A DNA stretch of 45,913 bases from Desulfobacterales bacterium. GTDB lineage: Bacteria > Desulfobacterota > Desulfobacteria > Desulfobacterales > SKZT01. Each line of letters begins with the position of its first letter. The first letter of the stretch is position 1. Below the pieces are notes generated by a model. It was given only the letters and a program-made list of their open reading frames with translations. It was not told where the DNA came from and made no database searches. The position numbers were made by a program, and so were the translations under genes. The DNA lies in NCBI GenBank assembly GCA_018399715.1, contig JAGYNR010000006.1, positions 1 to 45,913 on the forward strand, in the 5' to 3' direction. Shown here piece after piece: positions 20,357-29,809 of this stretch.

Positions 20357-21727
20357 TTAGCTGTGATCCTGTAGATTTTCCGTTATTTTCTTTATTTTTT
20401 GCTGCATTCCCAGCTTGTTTTTATTGGCGGTTCCAGCCACCATTACACGACTGTTTTCTTCAGTTTTAATAGTTTCGATGCAAATCCGTTGATGAGACAT
20501 AAAAAGGGTAACAAAACATCCTAATATCATAATGATAAACCCTATATAAACGACCGGAACTCCCGGATCATGAGTCACCTGGAGACCAGTATAGTACCGT
20601 TTATCATAATCCCTGATGGAAATAATCAGCTCTCCTTTTCTCATTTTATCAAAACCGGGAAACCGTGTCGGAAGTATCACTTCTATGGGATTGCCGTCTT
20701 TTGGCCTTAAAATCCCCAAAAAAGATTCACCAATATCGTGCCCCCGAAATAAAGCGTTACGGCTGTATTTCTTCAGGGAAAACATGCCGATCCCCTCGGG
20801 AAGTTCAATGGTCTCTCCGATTTTGACCTTTTTAATGTAATCAAGACCCGATTTTCTACTGGTGATATCGAGTGTAGCCGTATCCGCAGCGTCGGTACCA
20901 TAACTTGACTGAAAAATATTGATACCTTTAAACCGAATGGGATCATTGACCACAATATTTTTTTTAAAAACAGGTTGTCCTTCTTCGAAAATGGTTATGA
21001 GGCTGCGATATTCCTTCGGTGCCCCCGACTCGTAAAAGCTGACATCAAAATCTTCACATCGAATTTCAAAATCAAGCTGATGACGCTCCTGTCTATTGTT
21101 AAGCCAAATACTGTCGACCGTCTCTCCTTCCGGAATGTTCACATATCCTTCAAAGCCAAAAACAGACCCCAGCAAGCCGCCAAACAGCAGAAAAATAATG
21201 CTAAGGTGAACGATGTAAGCCCCCAAGCGGGTCCACCGCCCTTTTTCTCCAAACAGGCACCAGCCATTATCAGTTCCTTCCACCCGACAATATCTGAATT
21301 TTTGACGGATAAACGACTCATAAATTTTCCGTAGTACATTAGGGGATTTTTTACTGACAAACTCCTGTTTTTTGGCGTCGCTCCTGAAATTTCTAACGTT
21401 AAAGGGAGGATTTTTAACAGATACAATTTTCCAGATGACCGGAAAACGATCCAGGGAACAGACAATGACGTTAACCGTTAATAAGATTAGCAGCAGTTGA
21501 AACCACCAGGAATGGTACATATCAAAAAAATTTAAAAGACCAAATATCCTGAAAAGCTTCTCCCCGAACGCATCGATATAGGCTGCAGAGCTTTGGTTCT
21601 GCGGGATGACTGTTCCGATAACGGAAGTGACTGCAAGTGACAGCAAAACCGCAACGGTAAGCTTTACAGTTGCAAAAAACCTCCAAATACTTTTCAGAAA
21701 ATTTGGAGGCGTTTCTTTCTTTTCCAT
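20357..21727 (-). CDS. resB: Cytochrome c biogenesis protein ResB/CcsB-like
   Basis: WRFFATVKLTVAVLLSLAVTSVIGTVIPQ...RLGAYIVHLSIIFLLFGGLLGS...; paired with CcsA. Confidence 0.9.
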   Translation of the reverse strand: MEKKETPPNFLKSIWRFFATVKLTVAVLLSLAVTSVIGTVIPQNQSSAAYIDAFGEKLFRIFGLLNFFDMYHSWWFQLLLILLTVNVIVCSLDRFPVIWKIVSVKNPPFNVRNFRSDAKKQEFVSKKSPNVLRKIYESFIRQKFRYCRVEGTDNGWCLFGEKGRWTRLGAYIVHLSIIFLLFGGLLGSVFGFEGYVNIPEGETVDSIWLNNRQERHQLDFEIRCEDFDVSFYESGAPKEYRSLITIFEEGQPVFKKNIVVNDPIRFKGINIFQSSYGTDAADTATLDITSRKSGLDYIKKVKIGETIELPEGIGMFSLKKYSRNALFRGHDIGESFLGILRPKDGNPIEVILPTRFPGFDKMRKGELIISIRDYDKRYYTGLQVTHDPGVPVVYIGFIIMILGCFVTLFMSHQRICIETIKTEENSRVMVAGTANKNKLGMQQKIKKITENLQDHS

Positions 21728-21961
21728 TCTAACCGATTCCTTTCAAGAGGGCACAACTTAGGAACATGGCATAAATGATGGTATGATAATTTTTTGCCAC
21801 ATCCTTTGATCCTTATCGATAAACAGATTTGTTTATATCTTGAGGTTTATGCAAAATATAAAACTAATAATATAACAAAAGTAATATTTCCAGACAATAT
21901 ACTAAAAAAACAATCCTTGACAAATTTTAATCTTTATTTACCATTTATAAAATTTTTCTGA

Positions 21962-22023
21962 TTGACAAATATGTCCAAACCTACTAAACAATCGAATTTA
22001 TTTGGTATTGGATTGTATACAAT
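21962..22023 (+). promoter_or_regulatory. Candidate promoter plus 12-bp palindromic operator before the Gld-type ABC operon
   Basis: TTGACA-N17-TAAACA (21962-21990) and ATTGTATACAAT palindrome (22012-22023). Confidence 0.4.
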
Positions 22024-22046
22024 TAAAATAAAAGGAGATTTTGTCA

Positions 22047-22979
22047 ATGATCGAGGTAAGAGAGCTTACCAAATATTATGGTTTCAAAAAAGTGGTGGAT
22101 AATATTTCCTTTACCGCTGAAAAAGGGGAAATACTAGGATTTCTGGGACCTAATGCAGCCGGTAAATCCACCACTATGAGAATGATCACAGGCTTTATCC
22201 CACCCAGCAGCGGCACAGCCGTAATTGGCGGTTTTGACATCACGAGCAACTCTCTTTCAGCCAGGGAAAAAATTGGGTATCTCCCCGAAAACGCACCGGC
22301 ATATATAGATATGTCTGTTTACCACTATCTGGAATTCTGTGCTGAAATACGGGGGTTTTCCGGTACACAAAAAGCTCAGAAGGTTCGTGACACCATTGAT
22401 CGCTGTTTTCTTTCCGGGGTAACTCACCAGACGATCGGTACGCTTTCAAAAGGATATAAGCAAAGAGTTTGTTTTGCGCAAAGCATCATTCATGATCCCG
22501 AGTATCTTATCTTAGACGAACCGACAGACGGTCTGGACCCTAATCAGAAACATGAAGTCCGACTGATGATCAAAGATATGAGTGAAGAAAAGGCCATCAT
22601 CCTTTCGACTCATATTTTAGATGAAGTCGATGCTGTCTGTTCGAGGGCCATTATCATTGCTGGTGGCCGGATCGTGGCTGATGAAACACCGGCGGATCTT
22701 CGTAAAAAATCCGCAATGCATGGTGCCGTTACCCTTAGCCTGAAAACCGGTGATACGCAAACCCTTCTTTCCTGCCTTGGAAATGTGCCAGACGTTAAGT
22801 CAGTGGAACTTTTATCAAATGAGGAAAACAACATAAAAGTTCGGGTTTTTCCGGAGGATAAAAATAGCCTTCTGGCTGATAAGCTTTTGGTCACCCTTAT
22901 GGAAAACAAATATCAGGTGCAATCCGCATGGGTGGAGCAGGGGCGTTTAGATGATGTTTTTCGGATGATCACCGCCTGA
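22047..22979 (+). CDS. ABC transporter ATP-binding protein (GldA/NatA-like)
   Basis: GFLGPNAAGKSTTMRMI Walker A, LSKGYKQRVCFAQSIIHDPEYLILDEPTDGLDP; RBS AAAGGAG before ATG 22047. Confidence 0.92.
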   Translation: MIEVRELTKYYGFKKVVDNISFTAEKGEILGFLGPNAAGKSTTMRMITGFIPPSSGTAVIGGFDITSNSLSAREKIGYLPENAPAYIDMSVYHYLEFCAEIRGFSGTQKAQKVRDTIDRCFLSGVTHQTIGTLSKGYKQRVCFAQSIIHDPEYLILDEPTDGLDPNQKHEVRLMIKDMSEEKAIILSTHILDEVDAVCSRAIIIAGGRIVADETPADLRKKSAMHGAVTLSLKTGDTQTLLSCLGNVPDVKSVELLSNEENNIKVRVFPEDKNSLLADKLLVTLMENKYQVQSAWVEQGRLDDVFRMITA

Positions 22980-23062
22980 AATCCGGTTTTAATATTTGCC
23001 ATGCATCAACAATATCCAAGCCCCATATTTAGCAACTGTTATCAATCAAAAACTGAGGTCAT

Positions 23063-23815
23063 ATGAGAACGACAAAAGTTTTGAATAATATCAAGGCTGT
23101 ATTCAAAAGAGAACTGACCGGTTATTTCGGATCGGCTGTTGCTTATGTGTTCATTGTTATTTTCCTTTTGCTTATCGGTTTTTTTACATTTAATATCAGC
23201 AATTTTTTTGAGGTAGGCCAGGCTGATTTGAGAGCCTTTTTTCAATGGCATCCTTGGATTTTTCTGTTTCTGGTGCCCGCAGTCGCCATGAGATTATGGG
23301 CCGAAGAACGTCGTCTGGGAACCATAGAACTGCTATTGACGCTTCCGGTTACACTAGGAGAAGTCATATTGGGTAAATTCCTGGCCGCTTGGTTTTTTTT
23401 GGGTATTTCCCTGTTGCTCACCTTTCCAATGGTGCTAACTGTCATTTATCTCGGCTCTCCTGATTTGGGCGCCATTTTTTGTGCCTACCTGGGTAGCTTT
23501 TTAATGGCCGGGGCCTTTCTGAGCGTCGGGATTATGACATCCTCGCTGACTCGAAGCCAGGTCGTCAGTTTCATTGTTGCGGTCGTCATCTGCCTTTTTT
23601 TTATTTTGGCAGGATTTTCGCCGGTGATTGATGTCCTTTCGGGATGGGCACCTCGCTGGTTGATTGGTCTGGTATCTCAGTTGAGTTTTCTGACTCATTT
23701 TGCATCAATCGAAAAAGGAGTCCTTGATTTCAGGGACCTTCTGTATTTTTTTTCAGTGATTTTTTTCATGTTGTTTGCTAACGCCGTAGTGCTGGAAAAC
23801 CGACGGACGGCTTAA
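23063..23815 (+). CDS. ABC transporter permease (GldF-like)
   Basis: FKRELTGYFGSAVAYVFIVIFLLLIGFFTFNISNFFEVGQADLRAFF...RLWAEERRLGTIELLLTLPVT. Confidence 0.88.
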   Translation: MRTTKVLNNIKAVFKRELTGYFGSAVAYVFIVIFLLLIGFFTFNISNFFEVGQADLRAFFQWHPWIFLFLVPAVAMRLWAEERRLGTIELLLTLPVTLGEVILGKFLAAWFFLGISLLLTFPMVLTVIYLGSPDLGAIFCAYLGSFLMAGAFLSVGIMTSSLTRSQVVSFIVAVVICLFFILAGFSPVIDVLSGWAPRWLIGLVSQLSFLTHFASIEKGVLDFRDLLYFFSVIFFMLFANAVVLENRRTA

Positions 23816-23830
23816 TGGAGGTTTAGATAT

Positions 23831-25726
23831 ATGTCCGCAGAGAAAAAAAATATTAAAAAAGCCCTCTTATCCGTAGGCGGCCTGGTGATAATGATGGTCA
23901 TTCTTCTTCTGGTCAATGTGCTCTTTGCCAGGGTGACACTGCGCTGGGACGCCACCGAGGACAATTTGTATTCTTTGTCCGAGGGTTCCCAAAATCTATT
24001 GGATAATCTTAAAAATCCTGTTAATATAAAAGTTTTTTATTCAAAAAGCCTGGTTAATATTCCGCCGGCGTTTAACACTTATGCGAATCAGGTGATCGAT
24101 TTTCTTTCTGAATATCAATATTACGCAAAGGGCAAAATTTCCTTGGAAATTTTTGATCCCAGACCCGACTCTGAAGAAGAAGATTGGGCGAAACGATACG
24201 GCATAAAGGGTATCAATCTTTCTACGGGCGATACGTTTTATATGGGACTGGTGGCAACATCATTGGACCAGGAATATGCAATTCCGTTTCTGGATCCTGC
24301 CGGAGAAGAACGACTGGAATACGAGCTTACCCGTATTATCAGCCGAGTTCAGTCAGCCAAAAAACAAAAAGTGGGCGTCATCAGCACACTTCCGGTTTTT
24401 GGAGCCCCCTCCCCTACCATGAATATGCAGCAAGTTTCTGCCGAACCGTGGCTGTTTATTGAACAGCTTAAGGAAACCTATGATGTCACTGAAATCAAAA
24501 CGGATGCAGAAACAATTCCTGATGATCTGGATTTATTGTTGATTATTCATCCGAAAGGATTTTCAGAATCGATTGAGTATGCCATCGACCAGTATATTCT
24601 GCATGGTGGAAATGCCCTGGTTTGTGTGGATCCTTTCGCTACCATGGATCAATCCCGGCAGCAAACCAAAGCATCATCGATGAAACGCTTCTTTTCAGCG
24701 TGGGGAATCTCCATGGAAACCGGCAAGGCGGTCATTGATTTCGATTTTCCAACCCGTCTCAGGGGTCAGAACAATCAGATAGAAAGCAATCCGGCCTGGC
24801 TGTCACTTCAGCAGGAAGCTTTCAACCAGAATGCATTGGTAACCTCTCAAATCGAATCAGTTCTGTTTCCCATTGCCGGTGCGTTGAAAAAAAAATCTGA
24901 CAGCGGGTATGAATATGAAACCCTGATTGAATCTAGTGCCAATTCCATGCTTCAGGAGGCATTTATGGTGCAGTTTGGCACAAAACATATCCGAAGTGAA
25001 TTTCAACCCTCTATTGACACATACGATCTGGCGGTCCGGATACGGGGTAAATTTAAGACATCGTTTCCCGACGGATCTCCTGAAAATAAAGAAAATTTGG
25101 AAAGCAGCGAAAAAAAAGATAAAAAACCGGCCGAAGCCAACGATGAATCCCTAAAGGAAGGTATCGACCAGGCGACAGTGATTCTGGTAGCCGATACAGA
25201 TTTTTTATGGGACCAATATTATGTACAAAAACAAAATTTTCTGGGACATATTCTAACCCGTATGTTCAATGACAATCTGAATTTTTTCTTAAATTCGGTA
25301 GAAATGCTGGCAGGTGGCGATAATCTTATCAGCATCAGGTCCAGAGGCTCATTTGACCGGCCGTTTACGACTGTTCAGATGCTGGAAAAAAAGGCGCAGG
25401 CGCAGTGGCTGGACAGGGAAAAGGAACTTGAAAGACGGGTGGAAGAAACCAATCGGAAACTTCAGGAATTGCAGGGCCAAAAAGATGCCTCCCAGAAATT
25501 TATCATGAGTGAAGAGCAGGAAGCGGAAATTCAAAGATTTGAGGAAGAAAAGCAAAGAATCAAGCGGGAATTGAAACTGGTCCGGCGTCATCTCAGATCG
25601 GAAATCGAAGCGCTGGGAATGACAGTTAAATTTGTCAATATATTCCTGATGCCGATTCTGGTTTCGATGGCAGGCATCGGATACGCTCTTTATCAACGCA
25701 AAAAAAGTATTAATAAAGCGTCTTAA
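23831..25726 (+). CDS. GldG-family ABC-type accessory membrane protein
   Basis: TM helix, RVTLRWDATEDNLYSLSEGSQNLLDNLKNPVNIKVFYSK...C-terminal coiled coil and TM. Confidence 0.85.
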   Translation: MSAEKKNIKKALLSVGGLVIMMVILLLVNVLFARVTLRWDATEDNLYSLSEGSQNLLDNLKNPVNIKVFYSKSLVNIPPAFNTYANQVIDFLSEYQYYAKGKISLEIFDPRPDSEEEDWAKRYGIKGINLSTGDTFYMGLVATSLDQEYAIPFLDPAGEERLEYELTRIISRVQSAKKQKVGVISTLPVFGAPSPTMNMQQVSAEPWLFIEQLKETYDVTEIKTDAETIPDDLDLLLIIHPKGFSESIEYAIDQYILHGGNALVCVDPFATMDQSRQQTKASSMKRFFSAWGISMETGKAVIDFDFPTRLRGQNNQIESNPAWLSLQQEAFNQNALVTSQIESVLFPIAGALKKKSDSGYEYETLIESSANSMLQEAFMVQFGTKHIRSEFQPSIDTYDLAVRIRGKFKTSFPDGSPENKENLESSEKKDKKPAEANDESLKEGIDQATVILVADTDFLWDQYYVQKQNFLGHILTRMFNDNLNFFLNSVEMLAGGDNLISIRSRGSFDRPFTTVQMLEKKAQAQWLDREKELERRVEETNRKLQELQGQKDASQKFIMSEEQEAEIQRFEEEKQRIKRELKLVRRHLRSEIEALGMTVKFVNIFLMPILVSMAGIGYALYQRKKSINKAS

Positions 25727-25748
25727 AAGATATTTTTAGGAGAAAAGA

Positions 25749-26990
25749 ATGAAATCAAAAAATTTCTTGGCTCTAATCGTCATCCTATGTGCGCTTTCGG
25801 CCATCACGTATTACATTCTTCACCAACAGCAACCAACCAGCAGTTCTGAGCGCATGGGGGAACCGTTGTTTAAAGATCTTCCACTGGGGGATATATCTGC
25901 AATCACTATTGACAGTAAAAACCAGGATTCATTAGAAACTATAACCTTTAAAAGAGAAAATGATCAATGGATAGTTAAAAATTATTTCGATTATCCGGCA
26001 AATTTTACGTCCCTATCGGATCTGGTCGGTAAATTGGTGGCATCTAAAATCGGACGAAGTTTTTCGGCATCTAAAGATTCGCTGTCGCGACTGATGTTAT
26101 TTCCCCCTGATAAGGAAAAAGTCCCTATCGATCAGACAGCTACCCGTATTACTTTTTTTGACAACGGGGGCAACCAACTGGCAGGAGTTTTAATCGGAAA
26201 AAAACGGGAAACATCCACCGGAGAGCCTGGTGGCCATTATCTCATGCTGGATGAAAAAGATACTATTTTTTTAGTTGATCAATCACTTAACCACCTTGAC
26301 CCAAAACCATCGAAATGGATCGAGAATAAGCTGTTCGATATAAAACCAGAGGCCATTAAAAGCATTATGTGTGTCGATACTGACCAGCAATCGGTCAAAT
26401 ACACACTTGCCAGGCCTGAAAAAGGAAAGGCTCCGGAGTACGTCGATCCTCCCGAAGATCAAACAATCAAAACACGCACCATTAATTCTTTGTTCGATAC
26501 GCTTTTCGCGTTTCGCATTGAAAATGTTGGTGGTTTTGCAGACGATATTCCGGATGAAAAAACAGGATTTGACACCGCTGATCAGTTGAAATTTCAACTG
26601 TTTAACGGAACCTTTTACACGCTTTTTCCCGGCAATGCAGTGGAAAACGATCCTGAAAAACACTATCTTAAAGTTCAGGTCGGCTTTGAAGCCCCGGAAT
26701 CATCAGAAGATAATTCGGCAGAGAATAAATCCTCTATAAAAGAGCAACTGAATGAAACGCAAGAAGCTGAAAAATCAGGTAATTCAGAGATTGTCTCACA
26801 ACCGAAACCCGATGCCAACACCATATCTGATAAACCCGAATCAGGTGAAGCCGATCCCGGGCAAGTCGCTAAAGCCGCCTTGAAGCAAAATCAAACATTA
26901 TCCAAATGGATATATGTTATATCCGGCTACCAGTATAAATCTCTGGTGACAGATCCATCACATTTTTTCGAAAAAAAAGACAATAAATGA
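25749..26990 (+). CDS. DUF4340-domain protein
   Basis: Signal anchor, FKDLPLGDISAITIDSKNQDSLETITFKRENDQWIVKNYFDYPANFTSLSDLVGKL; follows gldG-like gene. Confidence 0.8.
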   Translation: MKSKNFLALIVILCALSAITYYILHQQQPTSSSERMGEPLFKDLPLGDISAITIDSKNQDSLETITFKRENDQWIVKNYFDYPANFTSLSDLVGKLVASKIGRSFSASKDSLSRLMLFPPDKEKVPIDQTATRITFFDNGGNQLAGVLIGKKRETSTGEPGGHYLMLDEKDTIFLVDQSLNHLDPKPSKWIENKLFDIKPEAIKSIMCVDTDQQSVKYTLARPEKGKAPEYVDPPEDQTIKTRTINSLFDTLFAFRIENVGGFADDIPDEKTGFDTADQLKFQLFNGTFYTLFPGNAVENDPEKHYLKVQVGFEAPESSEDNSAENKSSIKEQLNETQEAEKSGNSEIVSQPKPDANTISDKPESGEADPGQVAKAALKQNQTLSKWIYVISGYQYKSLVTDPSHFFEKKDNK

Positions 26991-28213
26991 ATCTTTCGCT
27001 AAAAATTGAAAATCTTTTAAACAAGGGTGTCAAAATACCTGATCCCTACGGGATAACGGTAGGAGACGATGTGTCTTTAGATCGAATTTCGGCTGATAAT
27101 GTGGTTATCTATCCCGGCGCAAGAATTTACGGTGGCAAAACCTTCATCTGTGATGGTGCAACAATAGGTGACGAGGGACCGGTAACCATTGAAAATTGTC
27201 AGGTTGGATTTCAGGCAACATTAAAGGGAGGGGTTTTCAAAAATGCTGTTTTTTTGACCAAAGCTTCCATGGGGTCCGGAAGCCATGTCCGCGAGGGGAC
27301 TATTCTGGAGGAAGAGGCCAGCGCAGCCCACACTGTCGGCCTGAAACAGACCATATTGTTTCCTTTTGTCACTCTGGGAAGTTTGATTAATTTCTGTGAC
27401 TGCCTTATGGCAGGCGGCACCAGCAAAAGAGACCACAGCGAGGTCGGCAGTTCATATATTCATTTCAACTATACGCCAAACCAGGATAAGGCAACCCCCT
27501 CACTTATCGGCGATGTTCCTTATGGCGTAATGCTGAACCAGCGACCCATTTTCCTTGGCGGCCAAGGCGGACTGGTAGGGCCATGCAGGCTCACATATGG
27601 AACGGTCATTGCAGCCGGATCAATCTGCAAAAAAAATGAACTCAGGCCCGGACGTCTTATCGTTGCAGTTCATCCCAAAAATATGAGCTTACCCTATAAT
27701 CCCTACAACTATCTGTCTATCAGAAAGGTTTTTATCAACAATCTTTATTACATCGCCAATCTTTTATCTTTACAGCAGTGGTATCAATTTGTTCGGTCGG
27801 CATTTATTGGTGAAAACTTTCCGGCGCCGTTACTTGAAGGTCTCACTGAAAAAATTTCAATGGGCCTGTCCGAAAGAATCCGGCAGCTTGACACCTATAT
27901 TGAAAATTTACCCACTTCCGTAAAGGGCAACTTTGAAACTTCACGCATCTTCCTGATGACCACCGAACTTACAAAACAATGGCCCGATCTCAAAAGCTAT
28001 CTTTTAGAACAGGAAAAGGCTGTTTTTCGCACCGATCTTAGAGATCCGTTTCTGGAAATCATTGCCAAAGCTATTAAAAAAACGGGAAAGGACTATCTTC
28101 AGGCCATCAAAAGTCTGTCTCCCGAAGATTCAACATCCGGCTCCGACTGGCTTGCCAGTATTGTCAGCAAGATAGTGGAAGAATCACTGACGTTTGTTCC
28201 GTCGTTTCAGTAA
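26987..28213 (+). CDS. Left-handed beta-helix (GlmU C-terminal-like) protein without a nucleotidyltransferase domain
   Basis: Hexapeptide-like repeats VVIYPGARIYGGKTFICDGATIGDEGPVTIENCQVG...; ATGA overlap with DUF4340 gene. Confidence 0.65.
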   Translation: MNLSLKIENLLNKGVKIPDPYGITVGDDVSLDRISADNVVIYPGARIYGGKTFICDGATIGDEGPVTIENCQVGFQATLKGGVFKNAVFLTKASMGSGSHVREGTILEEEASAAHTVGLKQTILFPFVTLGSLINFCDCLMAGGTSKRDHSEVGSSYIHFNYTPNQDKATPSLIGDVPYGVMLNQRPIFLGGQGGLVGPCRLTYGTVIAAGSICKKNELRPGRLIVAVHPKNMSLPYNPYNYLSIRKVFINNLYYIANLLSLQQWYQFVRSAFIGENFPAPLLEGLTEKISMGLSERIRQLDTYIENLPTSVKGNFETSRIFLMTTELTKQWPDLKSYLLEQEKAVFRTDLRDPFLEIIAKAIKKTGKDYLQAIKSLSPEDSTSGSDWLASIVSKIVEESLTFVPSFQ

Positions 28214-28214
28214 A

Positions 28215-28359
28215 TAGTGCCCGAACGAAAACCAGGATTTTTCGTTAAGATCAAGGAAGACGAAAATTTTAACCACAGACATACATTGAGTATTTCGAGG
28301 ATTAAAATTTGAGTCTGACGCAGATATTGGCGAAAAAGACAGTTTTCGTTCAGGCACTA
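28215..28359 (-). repeat. Long MITE-like palindromic repeat, copy 3 (reverse orientation)
   Basis: TAGTGCCCGAACGAAAACCAGG...GACAGTTTTCGTTCAGGCACTA; reverse complement differs from copy 1 at only a few bases. Confidence 0.93.
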
Positions 28360-28385
28360 ATTAACATTATCAATAAGGAAAATAA

Positions 28386-29741
28386 ATGGGAAAGCTCTTT
28401 GGAACCGATGGTATCAGGGGAATGGCAAATCAGTATCCGATAATCGCCGAACTGGCTATGGATTTGGGAAGAGCGTTGGTCTTTACTTTTGCCAATGGCA
28501 AACCGGATACTAACATTATTGTCGGTAAAGACCCCCGGATATCAGGGGACATGCTTGAAAGTGCTCTTTGTGCGGGAATCTGCTCTATGGGAGCTAACGC
28601 GGTCACTGTCGGAGTTCTTCCGACACCAGCCGTTGCTTTTCTGGTCAACCAGGCCAATGCGGATGCCGGTGCGGTCATCTCCGCGTCCCATAATCCTTTT
28701 CATGATAATGGCCTGAAAATTTTTAATAAAAATGGCTTCAAGCTTTCTGATGATGTCGAGGATAAAATTGAAACCCTCATGAATGCTGGTTCTACCTGGA
28801 AGCTTTCCGAAACCATAAGGCAAACCGGACGGGTGCAAACATGGCCCGACGCAGACCATCAGTATCTGGATTTTTTAAAAAGTTCTCTTCCGAATCATTT
28901 TTCCCTAAACGGAATCAAAATTGTTCTGGACTGCAGCAATGGTGCTACTTACCAAGTAGCCCCGGCGCTTTTTTCTTCGCTGGGAGCAAACGTCGAAACG
29001 ATCTTTGCGAATCCGGACGGACTTAATATCAACAAAAATTGTGGCTCACAGCAAACACAGGCCCTCAGGGAAAAGGTAGTTCAGGTACAGGCGGATATCG
29101 GCCTGGCATTTGATGGTGATGGTGACCGGCTTGTTGCAGTGGATGAAAAGGGAAATGAAGTCCGCGGTGACAAAATCATGCTGATTTGTGCAACGTTTTT
29201 AAAAGAAAACAATCAATTGAAACATAACCTGTTGGTCAGTACGGTGATGAGCAACCTGGGCCTTACCCACGCTCTCCGACAACGGGGGATATTGCATCAA
29301 ACAACCAAGGTCGGCGATCGGTATGTGTTTGAAATGATGAAGAAAACAGGAGCTGTTGTGGGCGGCGAGGATTCGGGGCATATTATTTTTGCCGATGATC
29401 ATACGACCGGAGACGGCCTGCTGGCCGCCTTAAAACTTTTGGAAGCCCTTCAGTATTACAACAGGCCGCTTTCTGAGCTGGCAGGACAAATGAATATTTT
29501 TCCTCAGGTGCTTTTAAACATTAAGGTCAAAAAAAAGCCGGATATCAGCACACTTCCCAAGGTGATGGAAAAAATAGAATCGGTTGAAAAATGTCTCGTG
29601 GACCAAGGACGTGTTCTGGTGCGCTATTCGGGGACACAGAACCTTTGCCGGGTGATGGTCGAGGGCCCCGTAGCTAAAGAAACCGATACCTACTGCCGGT
29701 CCATTGCTGATGTTGTACGGGAAAGTATCGGGTCCGATTGA
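28386..29741 (+). CDS. glmM: Phosphoglucosamine mutase
   Basis: MGKLFGTDGIRGMAN...GAVISASHNPFHDNGLKIF...LAFDGDGDRLVAVDEKG...RVLVRYSGTQNLCRVMVEG. Confidence 0.95.
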   Translation: MGKLFGTDGIRGMANQYPIIAELAMDLGRALVFTFANGKPDTNIIVGKDPRISGDMLESALCAGICSMGANAVTVGVLPTPAVAFLVNQANADAGAVISASHNPFHDNGLKIFNKNGFKLSDDVEDKIETLMNAGSTWKLSETIRQTGRVQTWPDADHQYLDFLKSSLPNHFSLNGIKIVLDCSNGATYQVAPALFSSLGANVETIFANPDGLNINKNCGSQQTQALREKVVQVQADIGLAFDGDGDRLVAVDEKGNEVRGDKIMLICATFLKENNQLKHNLLVSTVMSNLGLTHALRQRGILHQTTKVGDRYVFEMMKKTGAVVGGEDSGHIIFADDHTTGDGLLAALKLLEALQYYNRPLSELAGQMNIFPQVLLNIKVKKKPDISTLPKVMEKIESVEKCLVDQGRVLVRYSGTQNLCRVMVEGPVAKETDTYCRSIADVVRESIGSD

Positions 29742-29809
29742 ACTTTTTTTACTATCCATATCAAAATTGATAACGATCAATTAAAAAATTTTCGGTAACA
29801 GGGGGAAAG

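Noticed and set aside
28215-28359. Internal nested secondary structure (CAGAC/GTCTG with AATTTTAA/TTAAAATT) as a structured ncRNA
   Set aside because: The two pairings cross rather than nest; without covariation data the terminal inverted repeats are the only supportable structure.
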